Positions 51,745-59,085 of a stretch of DNA of 64,000 nucleotides are shown here, piece by piece. The stretch is taken from positions 62,001-126,000 of the forward strand of contig NZ_QKTX01000007.1 in assembly GCF_003253485.1 (NCBI RefSeq), read 5' to 3'. Under the pieces are notes generated by a model. That model was not told where the DNA came from. It saw only the letters and a program-made list of their open reading frames with translations, and ran no database searches. Positions within the stretch are counted from its first letter, which is position 1. The number at the start of each line of letters is the position of its first letter. This stretch comes from Algoriphagus aquaeductus. Its GTDB lineage: Bacteria; Bacteroidota; Bacteroidia; Cytophagales; Cyclobacteriaceae. A program made the position numbers and the translations under genes.

Positions 51745-52620
51745 ATTTTGATGAGATATGCTTTGCTTCGCTCAGCGAAATATGCTTTGCGAAATATACT
51801 TCGCTGCGTTTAGTGAAATATGCTACGCGAGGTATACCTCCCTGCGGTCGGTGAGATAGGGGTTTGGTGGTGGTTCGAGGTTGGGAGTTCATTGGCTGGT
51901 CGTAAATCGTAAATCCAGAGATATGCTGCGCGAAATACACTTCGCTGGGCTCAGTGAAATATACCTCCCTGCGGTCGGTGAGATAAGGGTTTGGTGGTGG
52001 TTCGAGGATGGAAGTTCATTGGCAGGTCGTAAATCGTCAGTCGTCAATCGTAAATCCGGAGATAAGCTGCGCGAGATATACTTCGCTGCGCTCAGTGAAA
52101 TATGCTACGTGAGATATACCTCCCTGCGGTCGGTGAGATATACTTCATGAGATAAGCGATGCGAAATACACTTCGCTGCGCTCAGTGAAATATACCTCCC
52201 TGCGGTCGGTGAGATAAGGGTTTGGTGGTGGTTCGAGGATGGAAGTTTATTGGCAGGTCGTAAATCGTCAATCGTAAATCCGGAGATACACTGCGTGAAA
52301 TAAACTTCGCTGCGCACAGTGAAATATGCTACGTGAGATATACCTCCCTGCGGTCGGTGAGATAGGGGTTTGAGGATAGTTCAAGGTTTGGAATTCCTCT
52401 GCTGGTCGTAAATCGTCAGTCGTCAATCGTAAATCCGGAGATAAGCTGCGCGAGATATACTTCGCTGCCCTCAGTGAAATATGCTACGTGAGATATACCT
52501 CCCTGCGGTCGGTGAGATAGGGGTTTGAGGATAGTTCAAGGTTTGGAATTCCTCTGCTGGTCGTAAATCGTCAGTCGTCAATCGTAATTCTATATCAATT
52601 TATTTCGCGACCGAAGGGAA
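51745..52620. repeat. complex imperfect repeat field
   Basis: About 0.9 kb of irregular repeats between smc and the gene at 52706. The phrase CCTCCCTGCGGTCGGTGAG recurs six times (starting near 51837, 51964, 52118, 52195, 52343, 52498). Alternating with it are self-complementary CTTCGCTGCGCTCAGTGAA-type hairpins and a TCGTAAATCGTCA-type phrase. Unit spacing varies (about 77-155 bp), and the segments are mosaic rearrangements of each other. No open frame spans it. Confidence 0.85.
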
Positions 52621-52622
52621 CA

Positions 52623-52673
52623 TATTTCAACTGTATTTCAACTGTATTTCAACTGTATTTCAACTGTATTTCA
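52623..52673 (+). repeat. 11-bp tandem repeat in the 5' region of the gene at 52706
   Basis: TATTTCAACTG is repeated exactly four times plus seven bases. The array ends 32 bases before the start codon, so it lies where the promoter should be. Perfect identity of the units implies recent slippage. Confidence 0.9.
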
Positions 52674-52705
52674 TTTTCAATCCGATTTTAATTTAAATTG
52701 TCCTC

Positions 52706-53227
52706 ATGGATTTAGGACAGATCATTTACATCATCGCCATCATTGCTTATTTTATCTATCAGGCCTCCAAGAAGAAAAAATCTATGGATGTTCCGGATTC
52801 CGGTGAAAATCAACCTCAAGCGCCTCAAAAAGGGCTGACCTTTGAAGAAATACTCAAAGAGATCCGAAATGCCCAGAATCCACCTGCTGCTGAAACACCA
52901 AGACCTCCAATGCCTGAACCTGCTCGGGCTAGGCCAATTCCACCAAATTTCCCCGAGGCAAAGGTCCAACAGAAGAAGAGATTTGAACCTGTCGAGGAAG
53001 TAGATGATGAAGCCACCTATTACGAAGGGGCATTCGGTTTTCCGGCAAAGAATAATCCTTACCAATCTATGGCAAACAAAAAGTTTGCTGAACCACAAAT
53101 CAAAAAGACTCCCCAGTGGGAATCCTCGCCCAAAAAAGTAAATCCTTATGCTGAGCTGCTCAAAAATCCCAAAACAGTACGGGAAGCCATCATTGTAAGC
53201 GAGATCCTAAGACCCAAACATTTTTAA
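52706..53227 (+). CDS. membrane-anchored conserved hypothetical protein
   Basis: 173 aa. One N-terminal membrane helix (IIYIIAIIAYFIY), a KKKK stop-transfer, then a long Pro/Glu/Lys-rich cytosolic segment (PRPPMPEPARARPIPPNFPE) and a conserved C-terminal block (NPYAELLKNPKTVREAIIVSEILRPKHF). The block is recognisable across Bacteroidota without a known function; it may be a protein-interaction peptide. Upstream lies an 11-bp tandem repeat that could vary promoter spacing. Confidence 0.75.
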   Translation: MDLGQIIYIIAIIAYFIYQASKKKKSMDVPDSGENQPQAPQKGLTFEEILKEIRNAQNPPAAETPRPPMPEPARARPIPPNFPEAKVQQKKRFEPVEEVDDEATYYEGAFGFPAKNNPYQSMANKKFAEPQIKKTPQWESSPKKVNPYAELLKNPKTVREAIIVSEILRPKHF

Positions 53228-53304
53228 AGCTAAGCCTAAACCTTTTCGATCTGAATCGATTGATAATTCGTATGTAATCAAACAAACGAAACAATCAATC
53301 TATC

Positions 53305-53805
53305 ATGGGAAAGCACATCGAATCCATAGGGGGAAGTTTAACAGATTCCAGGAGAAAATTCATTGAAAAAGCGGGCTTGGCTACCATAATGAGCACTTTT
53401 GGGGTGGCCTTTTTTACATCCTGCTCAAGTACTGAAGACGCAGACCCCAACAATCCCAATAATCCTCCAAGCGGAGATCAGCCCAACGGAATTACAATTT
53501 CCGGCACCACCGTGAGGATCGATCTTTCTGTTCAGACCCGGCTGGCCGCCTCGGGAGGTTGGTTATTAATCCAAAATGCCCGAACCTTGGTAGCCAATGT
53601 CAACGGTTCTTATGTGGCAATGACCTCGGTATGTACCCATTCGGGTTGTTTTGACAGTTGGACTTTTGCAAACAACCGTTTTACCTGTACCTGCCACGGT
53701 TCGGTTTTTGACCCATCAGGCAGAGTATTGCAGGGACCGGCAGCATCGCCCTTGCAACAGTACACCACGCAACTTAGCGGTACAACCTTAACCATCACCC
53801 GATGA
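53305..53805 (+). CDS. Rieske [2Fe-2S] domain protein, exported
   Basis: 166 aa. Tat-like signal (DSRRKFIEKAG...) ending in a lipobox-like FTSC (C40), then a Pro/Asn linker and a Rieske fold. Cluster ligands C110, H112 (CTHSGC) and C128, H131 (CTCHGS); C115 and C130 can form the usual disulfide. Electron-transfer protein outside the cytoplasm. First gene of a tightly coupled operon: its TGA overlaps the ATG of the YceI gene. Confidence 0.9.
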   Translation: MGKHIESIGGSLTDSRRKFIEKAGLATIMSTFGVAFFTSCSSTEDADPNNPNNPPSGDQPNGITISGTTVRIDLSVQTRLAASGGWLLIQNARTLVANVNGSYVAMTSVCTHSGCFDSWTFANNRFTCTCHGSVFDPSGRVLQGPAASPLQQYTTQLSGTTLTITR

Positions 53806-54341
53806 GGCTTCTACTTTTTTTGGTGCTCTTCTCCTTTGCATTTTCAGTCCGTGCACAGGAATTTCAAACTCAAGGAGGAAAGGCCATATTTCTATCCAAG
53901 GCTCCTTTGAGTGAGTTTACCGGGGAATCAAAAAATCTAAAAGGACTGATCGATGTAGAGAAAAATCTGGTGGACTTTTACCTGGATCTGAATACGCTAA
54001 AAACCGGGATTAGCCTCAGAGATAAACATATGCGGGAAAATTACCTCGAAACAGAAAAATATCCTTTTGCGGAGTTTACCGGAAAATTTGAATCAGTTCC
54101 CAAGCTCACTGCTTCGCCGGAAGCGGTTAAAGTGAAGGGCAAGTTTAAAATTCACGGAGTAGAGCGTGACGTCACTGTGTCAGGAATACTAAAAAAGCTG
54201 GCCAACGGGAGTTTGGAACTGAAGGCAGAGTGGATCATCGCTTTGGGTGATTACAATATTGAAATCCCCAAATTGGTCTTTTACGAATTGGCACCTGAGC
54301 AGCAGGTGAGTATCGAGGCAACCTTGAACCCTAAAAAATGA
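53802..54341 (+). CDS. YceI family periplasmic protein
   Basis: 179 aa with signal peptide (MRLLLFLVLFSFAFSVRAQ). YceI lipocalin-like barrel: AIFLSKAPLSEFTGESKNLKGLIDVEKN, MRENYLETEKYPFAEFTGKF, VKGKFKIHGVERDVTVSG. YceI proteins bind polyisoprenoids or quinone-like lipids. Being sandwiched by ATGA overlaps between a Rieske protein and a DUF5777 barrel suggests a lipid/quinone-linked redox function at the envelope. Confidence 0.9.
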   Translation: MRLLLFLVLFSFAFSVRAQEFQTQGGKAIFLSKAPLSEFTGESKNLKGLIDVEKNLVDFYLDLNTLKTGISLRDKHMRENYLETEKYPFAEFTGKFESVPKLTASPEAVKVKGKFKIHGVERDVTVSGILKKLANGSLELKAEWIIALGDYNIEIPKLVFYELAPEQQVSIEATLNPKK

Positions 54342-55213
54342 AAAAAACTATTCTATTTCTGCTGGTCTTAGGTTGGAGTCTTCCTCTATTTGCTCAGTTG
54401 GAGCGAAAGCTGGAAAACGAAGATCTTCCCGTGGATTTGATTTTCCACGCCCCAAGACACATCAATTTACTGACGGTAGAACCCCTGGAAAAGAAATCCA
54501 TGCATTTTGCCATCATGCATACATTTGGAACATTAAATGGGGGAATAGAAAACCTGTTTGGATTGGACAATGGTGCCAATATTCAATTCAGTTTTGAATT
54601 TGGGTTGAGTGAAAAGTTGTCTTTGGGTTTTGCAAGAAGCAGTCGGGACAAGTTTTACAATCTGTATGGCAGATACCATCTGATTCAGCAAACCCAGAAT
54701 GACCGGATTCCTTTGTCGATAAGTTTGGCTGGAGGCGCAGGGGTGGTAAGCAATCCCTATCAGTTTCTGGGTCCTTTGGAGCGACCAGATTTCAATGACC
54801 GATTGGCCTACTCGGCTCAGGTCATGTTGGCGAGGAGATTTTCGCCCAAAATCAGCTTTCAGCTCAGTCCCATGATCAGTTACTTTGTCAATCCCCTGGA
54901 GATCTATCAAATACAAGGTGATCAAAATCTGTATGTAGCGCTAGGCATGAGCGGTAAGATCAAGGTGACGGACCGGTCTTCTCTTACCCTTCAATACATC
55001 CCCAACCTTAACTCTGATCTCCGAAGCAATTTTGGGATCGGATGGGATGTGGAAGCCGGGGGGCACGTCTTTCAGATGTACTTTGTCACCTCACAGGCGC
55101 TTAACGAACAGTACCTATTGGCAGGAGGAAATGGCGTGCCGGGGGAGGAATTCCGATTGGGATTTAATGTCAACCGGATTTTTGCCCTGGGCCAGAAAAA
55201 ACGAAGTTATTGA
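54338..55213 (+). CDS. DUF5777 family beta-barrel outer-membrane protein
   Basis: 291 aa with signal peptide (MKKTILFLLVLGWSLPLFAQ). The mature part is strand-rich with repeated outer-membrane-type turns (FEFGLSEKLSLGFARSSRDKFYNLYGRYHLI, ISLAGGAGVVSNPYQF, SQVMLARRFSPKISFQLSPMISYF). It matches the DUF5777 family, typically encoded with YceI and cytochrome/Rieske genes in Bacteroidota. Third gene of the operon (4-nt overlap). Seven-base tail overlap with the convergent glycosyltransferase. Confidence 0.85.
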   Translation: MKKTILFLLVLGWSLPLFAQLERKLENEDLPVDLIFHAPRHINLLTVEPLEKKSMHFAIMHTFGTLNGGIENLFGLDNGANIQFSFEFGLSEKLSLGFARSSRDKFYNLYGRYHLIQQTQNDRIPLSISLAGGAGVVSNPYQFLGPLERPDFNDRLAYSAQVMLARRFSPKISFQLSPMISYFVNPLEIYQIQGDQNLYVALGMSGKIKVTDRSSLTLQYIPNLNSDLRSNFGIGWDVEAGGHVFQMYFVTSQALNEQYLLAGGNGVPGEEFRLGFNVNRIFALGQKKRSY

Positions 55214-56790
55214 TTTGATTTTCTTTTAAAGGATCGGACCCAAATCCGGTCCTTTTCTTTTTCGTCTTGAAGCACATACTCCGAAGTGAGCCATTTTTCC
55301 AAGGCATCGACATCCACCTGTTCTTTGGGATAGGCATGTTGGTAATAGCGGTAAATCAATACTTTGATTTGGGAAGGATTTAGGCTTTTGACCGAATCGA
55401 TTTTCTCAATCCCAACCAGTTTGGATTGAGCTTGAAAGTTACCGTCCAGAAGAACTTCCTTGCTGAAATCGATAAAGTTATTGACTAGTATAAATTCCTG
55501 ATTTCCAACTTTTTTCAGCTCCTCATTTAAGGTGATTAGTAAACAAGGATAGCTTTTGAGATTTTGCTGGTAAAAAATTGAAAATAGGGCAGGAATAGCT
55601 AAAATCACCACTAACAAAATTGAACGAAACGGCAGGTAAGGTGATCCTGTCAACAGAAAAAACACCCCTTGAAATCCAGCCATTTTAAAGTCTCCTTGGA
55701 AAAGACTGATCCCCACACCAAGCAATAACATGGCTAAAAGCACCCGTCGCATTTTCGGTTTCGCCTGCCAATCCTCCCAACCTAAGGCAATCAAAAATGC
55801 TAAGATAGGGACCAAAATAATCAGGTGCCGGGGATTGAGATAGATGGGGTTGTAAAACTCCAAGGTTGAACTCATCAGCCAAAAACCCACGATAAGGAGT
55901 AACGCTGCGATAGAAAACTCGAGGCTTGGTCTGTTCTTTCTTTTCATGGTTTGCCAAAGTGAAGGCAAGGCCATGATTATCCAAAGCCAATAACCACGTT
56001 CTACAAGGGTGATAATCGGCAGGTAGCTTATTCTCCGGAGAATGGATCGGATCCCCTTGTCGGCATAGGTAAATTCGGAGATGTAATGACCGGCATTGAT
56101 CGAGGCTATCCGATAAAATGGATCTCCAAACTTAAGCCAAAAGTAGCTGATATAAACCGCAGCAAATAAGAACCCGATTCCCAGAATCCAAAGGTAAAAG
56201 GACGAATTAGCGGTTTTTTTCCTTCGATCGAAAAAGTATAGAACCAGCGGTAACGGGCCCAAAAGCACGATAGTCTCTTTGGTCATAAATCCGAAAAACA
56301 ACGCTGAAACAAGCCCCAATGCAGCCAAAAAGGGCTTTTTATCTCTATATACAGCAGAAAAAGGAATTAAAACTACCCAGAAAACAAGTAAGGAATCCGG
56401 ATAGACTTTGGTGAGAAAATGAAGAAAATAAACTTGGGTGGAAAACCACAGAACCAAGATCCAAGGATTGGATTTAGTTGGAAGCGCCTTGAGCAATAGC
56501 GCAAGAGACCCGAGGTAACTGAGTAAGGAAATGAGTGAAATCCGATGAGGCTCAAACCCAAAAATATATCCAATCAGACCTGATGGCACATAAGCCCCCC
56601 AGCGGGTGGAAAAGTGATATGCATTGGCCTCCATGGTGCCTTCCCAAAACTTCTTCCCCGCTAGTAAGTAATAGACATCATCCGAAAAGGTAATCCCGTC
56701 AAAACCAACGAGCCAGTACAGAAAAAGAAAAGTTGATCCCGCCACGAACGCCAAGGATTTGGGATTTCTATTGCTTAAAAATGCGGCCAT
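55207..56790 (-). CDS. membrane glycosyltransferase, GT39/ArnT-like
   Basis: 527 aa, about 11 membrane helices and a C-terminal soluble tail (~420-527). The first periplasmic loop has ITFSDDVYYLLAGKKFWEG with the Asp-Asp pair typical of polyprenyl-phosphate-sugar-dependent GT-C enzymes, followed by RWGAYVPSGLIGYIFG. It would transfer a sugar from a lipid carrier to an envelope acceptor on the outer face of the inner membrane. Donor and acceptor unknown. Single gene. Confidence 0.8.
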   Translation of the reverse strand: MAAFLSNRNPKSLAFVAGSTFLFLYWLVGFDGITFSDDVYYLLAGKKFWEGTMEANAYHFSTRWGAYVPSGLIGYIFGFEPHRISLISLLSYLGSLALLLKALPTKSNPWILVLWFSTQVYFLHFLTKVYPDSLLVFWVVLIPFSAVYRDKKPFLAALGLVSALFFGFMTKETIVLLGPLPLVLYFFDRRKKTANSSFYLWILGIGFLFAAVYISYFWLKFGDPFYRIASINAGHYISEFTYADKGIRSILRRISYLPIITLVERGYWLWIIMALPSLWQTMKRKNRPSLEFSIAALLLIVGFWLMSSTLEFYNPIYLNPRHLIILVPILAFLIALGWEDWQAKPKMRRVLLAMLLLGVGISLFQGDFKMAGFQGVFFLLTGSPYLPFRSILLVVILAIPALFSIFYQQNLKSYPCLLITLNEELKKVGNQEFILVNNFIDFSKEVLLDGNFQAQSKLVGIEKIDSVKSLNPSQIKVLIYRYYQHAYPKEQVDVDALEKWLTSEYVLQDEKEKDRIWVRSFKRKSNQ

Positions 56791-56856
56791 GAAGTAAAAA
56801 TAGGGGAAAGAGTGGTTGGTTCAAGTCAATGTATGTTTTAAGGCTCCATCTAGATT

Positions 56857-56905
56857 GGTTCAAGACTTCAGTCTTGGACCCACCTGTATGCAGTCTTCAG
56901 GCTGC
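56857..56905. repeat. REP-like hairpins upstream of the RAYT gene
   Basis: GGTTCAAGACT (56857-56867) faces AGTCTTGGACC (56870-56880), one mismatch, two-base loop. Next GCAGTC (56890-56895) faces GGCTGC (56900-56905). The first is a near-inverted copy of the hairpin at 57650-57673. Confidence 0.75.
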
Positions 56906-56998
56906 CGATTTGATTAGCAAATTCTAATAATTGAATCCTAACCCTCTGAAATCCTGTATTTTTTAATAAATTCATATTCATTTTTAACGTAATTTTTT

Positions 56999-57553
56999 AT
57001 GAGTAGGAAGTATAAAATCCGAGATCAAGAAAGGCTTTATTTTGTCACTTTTACAGTCGTTGAGTGGATTGATTTATTTTCAAGGCAGGTCTACAGAGAT
57101 ATTTTTTTGGACTCTTTAAGGTTTTGTCAAACCAATAAAGGACTGGACTTATGTGCCTATTGTATCATGTCAAGTCATGCCCATCTCATTTTAGGTAGGA
57201 GTGGTGACCAAAAACTCGAAGATATCATCCGAGATATTAAAAAGTTTACCTCTCTAAAAATCATTCAGACGATCAAAGAACTACAGGAAGAAAGCCGAAG
57301 AAATTTTTTGATTCATCATTTTTCCAAAGCGGGAAATTCAAATCCTAATAATTCGATGTATCAAGTGTGGCAGCAACATAACCATCCCTTTGAATTGAAT
57401 ACAGAGGATAAAATCAATCGATGTTTAAATTACATCCACAGAAATCCAGTTGAGGCAGGTATTGTTTTATCACCTGAAGAATACCTTTACAGTAGTGCTA
57501 AAAATTACGCTGGCCATCCTGAAAAGCTGATTGATGTGATTTTGATTGAATAG
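56999..57553 (+). mobile_element. REP-associated tyrosine transposase (RAYT)
   Basis: 184 aa. HUH motif H60-x-H62 in CIMSSHAHLIL and catalytic Y145 in CLNYIHRNPVEAGIV, with the typical opening MSRKYKIRDQERLYFVTFTVVEWIDLF and ending PEEYLYSSAKNYAGHPEKL. RAYTs are domesticated single-strand transposases that mobilise REP palindromes without moving themselves. REP-like hairpins flank it on both sides. A 34-bp copy of its own 5' end is found downstream at 57680-57713. Confidence 0.92.
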
Positions 57554-57624
57554 AAAAGTGTATTTGGGGATTTATGAATATAGAAAAGGAGTCTGAAGAA
57601 TTTAACCGGTTCAATTGTAAAAGT

Positions 57625-57673
57625 GCAGTCTGAAGACTGCATACATTAAGGTCCAAGTCTGAAGACTTGAACC
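57625..57673. repeat. REP-like hairpins downstream of the RAYT gene
   Basis: GCAGTCT (57625-57631) faces AGACTGC (57634-57640), and GGTCCAAGTCT (57650-57660) faces AGACTTGAACC (57663-57673). A degenerate GGTCCAA...TTGAACC unit follows at 57754-57775. Confidence 0.75.
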
Positions 57674-57679
57674 AGTCCA

Positions 57680-57713
57680 GAGTAGAAAGTATAAAATTCG
57701 AGATCAAGAAAGG
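57680..57713 (+). pseudogene. 34-bp duplicate of the RAYT 5' end
   Basis: 32 of 34 bases match 57001-57034 (GTATAAAAT...CGAGATCAAGAAAGG in both). Embedded between REP-like hairpins, it is a remnant of another RAYT copy or of a local rearrangement. Confidence 0.75.
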
Positions 57714-57877
57714 ATTTGAAGACTTGAACCATGCTAGCGACTGCATACATGAAGGTCCAATTATAGACTTGAACCTTTCCATATCAGCCCTTCTTCTTTA
57801 TTCCCTGACAATATGCGTCAATCCATTCGGTTGGTTGAATGGTTCTTTCTACTTTTAGACACTAATCGTCACCACCT

Positions 57878-58792
57878 ATGGCACAATCCGGACAAATCGA
57901 GCAGCAAAAGATTCTTCGCGTATTCAAGTTGATCAACCTTCTTCAAGGCACTATCGGAAAACCGGTGCACCGACTTGCCGAACTTCTGGAAACAGACGAA
58001 CGCACGATTTACCGCTATTTCAAGCTTTTGGAGGCACTTGGTTTTGTGGTGGTCAAGGAGTTTAGCAAATACAAAATCCAGGAGCGTCCCGAATACCTTC
58101 CGGGTACTTCGACTTACAGCACTTTTTCTTCAGAGGAAAATCAATGGCTTAAAGGTCTGATCGAAAGTCAGGGTAAGGGCAATCTTCTTAAAGATTCCAT
58201 TCTGCAAAAGCTTCAACTCAAATCTGAGGTCAAGCAAGGAAGCGAACATCTTTTTAAAGCACACCTTGGCCGTCAGGTGGATTTGATAGGTCAGGCCATG
58301 ACCCTTAAAAGAAGGGTTTGGCTTAAAGAATACTATTCACTCAGCAGTGATACCGTTTCGGATCGCTTAGTCGAACCGGTGGGTTTTGGTTCAGACTATG
58401 AGCACATTCATGCCTTTGAGGTCGAGAGCAAGAGCATGAAAATGTTTAAAATTGAGCGGATAGGAGAGGTGGTAATCAGCTCTGAACCCTGGCAATTTGA
58501 ATCCAAACATGAATTGCCGGCTCAGGCTCTTTTTGGATTTACGGGAAAAGGCAAATACCCGGTAAAATTAAAGTTGAGCAAAAAAGCCTTTCAATTGATG
58601 CAGGAAGAACATCCCAATGCTCGCCCATTCATGCAAATCAAAAATCGAAACCACTATTATTTTCAGGGCGAAATCCCACACCTGCCTGGATTGGCGAGGT
58701 TTATCCTTGGCCTACCCGGCGAAGTCAAGGTAGAAGAAGGAGAGGAAATGAAGGCTTATCTTAAAGAGCAATTGGAGAAAGGCAGCTATTGA
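57878..58792 (+). CDS. WYL-domain transcriptional regulator
   Basis: 304 aa. N-terminal HTH_11-type winged helix (LRVFKLINLLQGTIGKPVHRLAELLETDERTIYRYFKLLEALGFVVVKE), then a WYL ligand-sensing domain (~110-220: LIGQAMTLKRRVWLKEYYSLSSDTVSDRLVEPVGFGSDYEHIHAFEVESKSMKMFKIERI) and a WYL C-terminal extension. WYL proteins often regulate defence or DNA-damage genes by sensing nucleotides or ssDNA; no such gene is directly adjacent except the RAYT. No autoregulatory site recognised. Confidence 0.88.
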   Translation: MAQSGQIEQQKILRVFKLINLLQGTIGKPVHRLAELLETDERTIYRYFKLLEALGFVVVKEFSKYKIQERPEYLPGTSTYSTFSSEENQWLKGLIESQGKGNLLKDSILQKLQLKSEVKQGSEHLFKAHLGRQVDLIGQAMTLKRRVWLKEYYSLSSDTVSDRLVEPVGFGSDYEHIHAFEVESKSMKMFKIERIGEVVISSEPWQFESKHELPAQALFGFTGKGKYPVKLKLSKKAFQLMQEEHPNARPFMQIKNRNHYYFQGEIPHLPGLARFILGLPGEVKVEEGEEMKAYLKEQLEKGSY

Positions 58793-58857
58793 ATAGTCAA
58801 TTATTAATACTGATTCTACGCTATTCTGCCAGTTGACGAATATTCCACTGATTTTAG

Positions 58858-58880
58858 GCTGGAAGACCGATGACCGAAGA
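58858..58880. repeat. short dispersed GGAAGACCGATGACCGAAG repeat
   Basis: Variant of the repeats at 35717-35739 and 41391-41415, in a 293-bp gene-free gap. Confidence 0.45.
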
Positions 58881-59017
58881 TGCCCAATAATATGGTGTTA
58901 ATTTGGTCTTTTGACCTTTAGAAATGCTACTGGCAAGATTCCGTATATTTTATAAATTTTCAATTTCCAATGATCAGTTGTCAATGATCAAAATTCAAAT
59001 AGGAATGCTGAAATAAA

Positions 59018-59065
59018 AATGATCAATTTTCAAGACTGCCCCGCATTCCCTGAAAATTGATCATT
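59018..59065. repeat. long perfect inverted repeat
   Basis: AATGATCAATTTTCA (59018-59032) and TGAAAATTGATCATT (59051-59065), 15 bp each, 18-base spacer, 21 bases beyond the DUF4301 stop. No T-run, so either an AT-rich terminator-like hairpin or a repeat scar. Confidence 0.6.
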
Positions 59066-59085
59066 GAGTTTGATTATTGAATTTT

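Noticed and set aside
51745..52620. CRISPR array
   Set aside because: Repeat intervals are irregular (about 77-155 bp), the material between repeats is itself repeated, and no cas genes are present.
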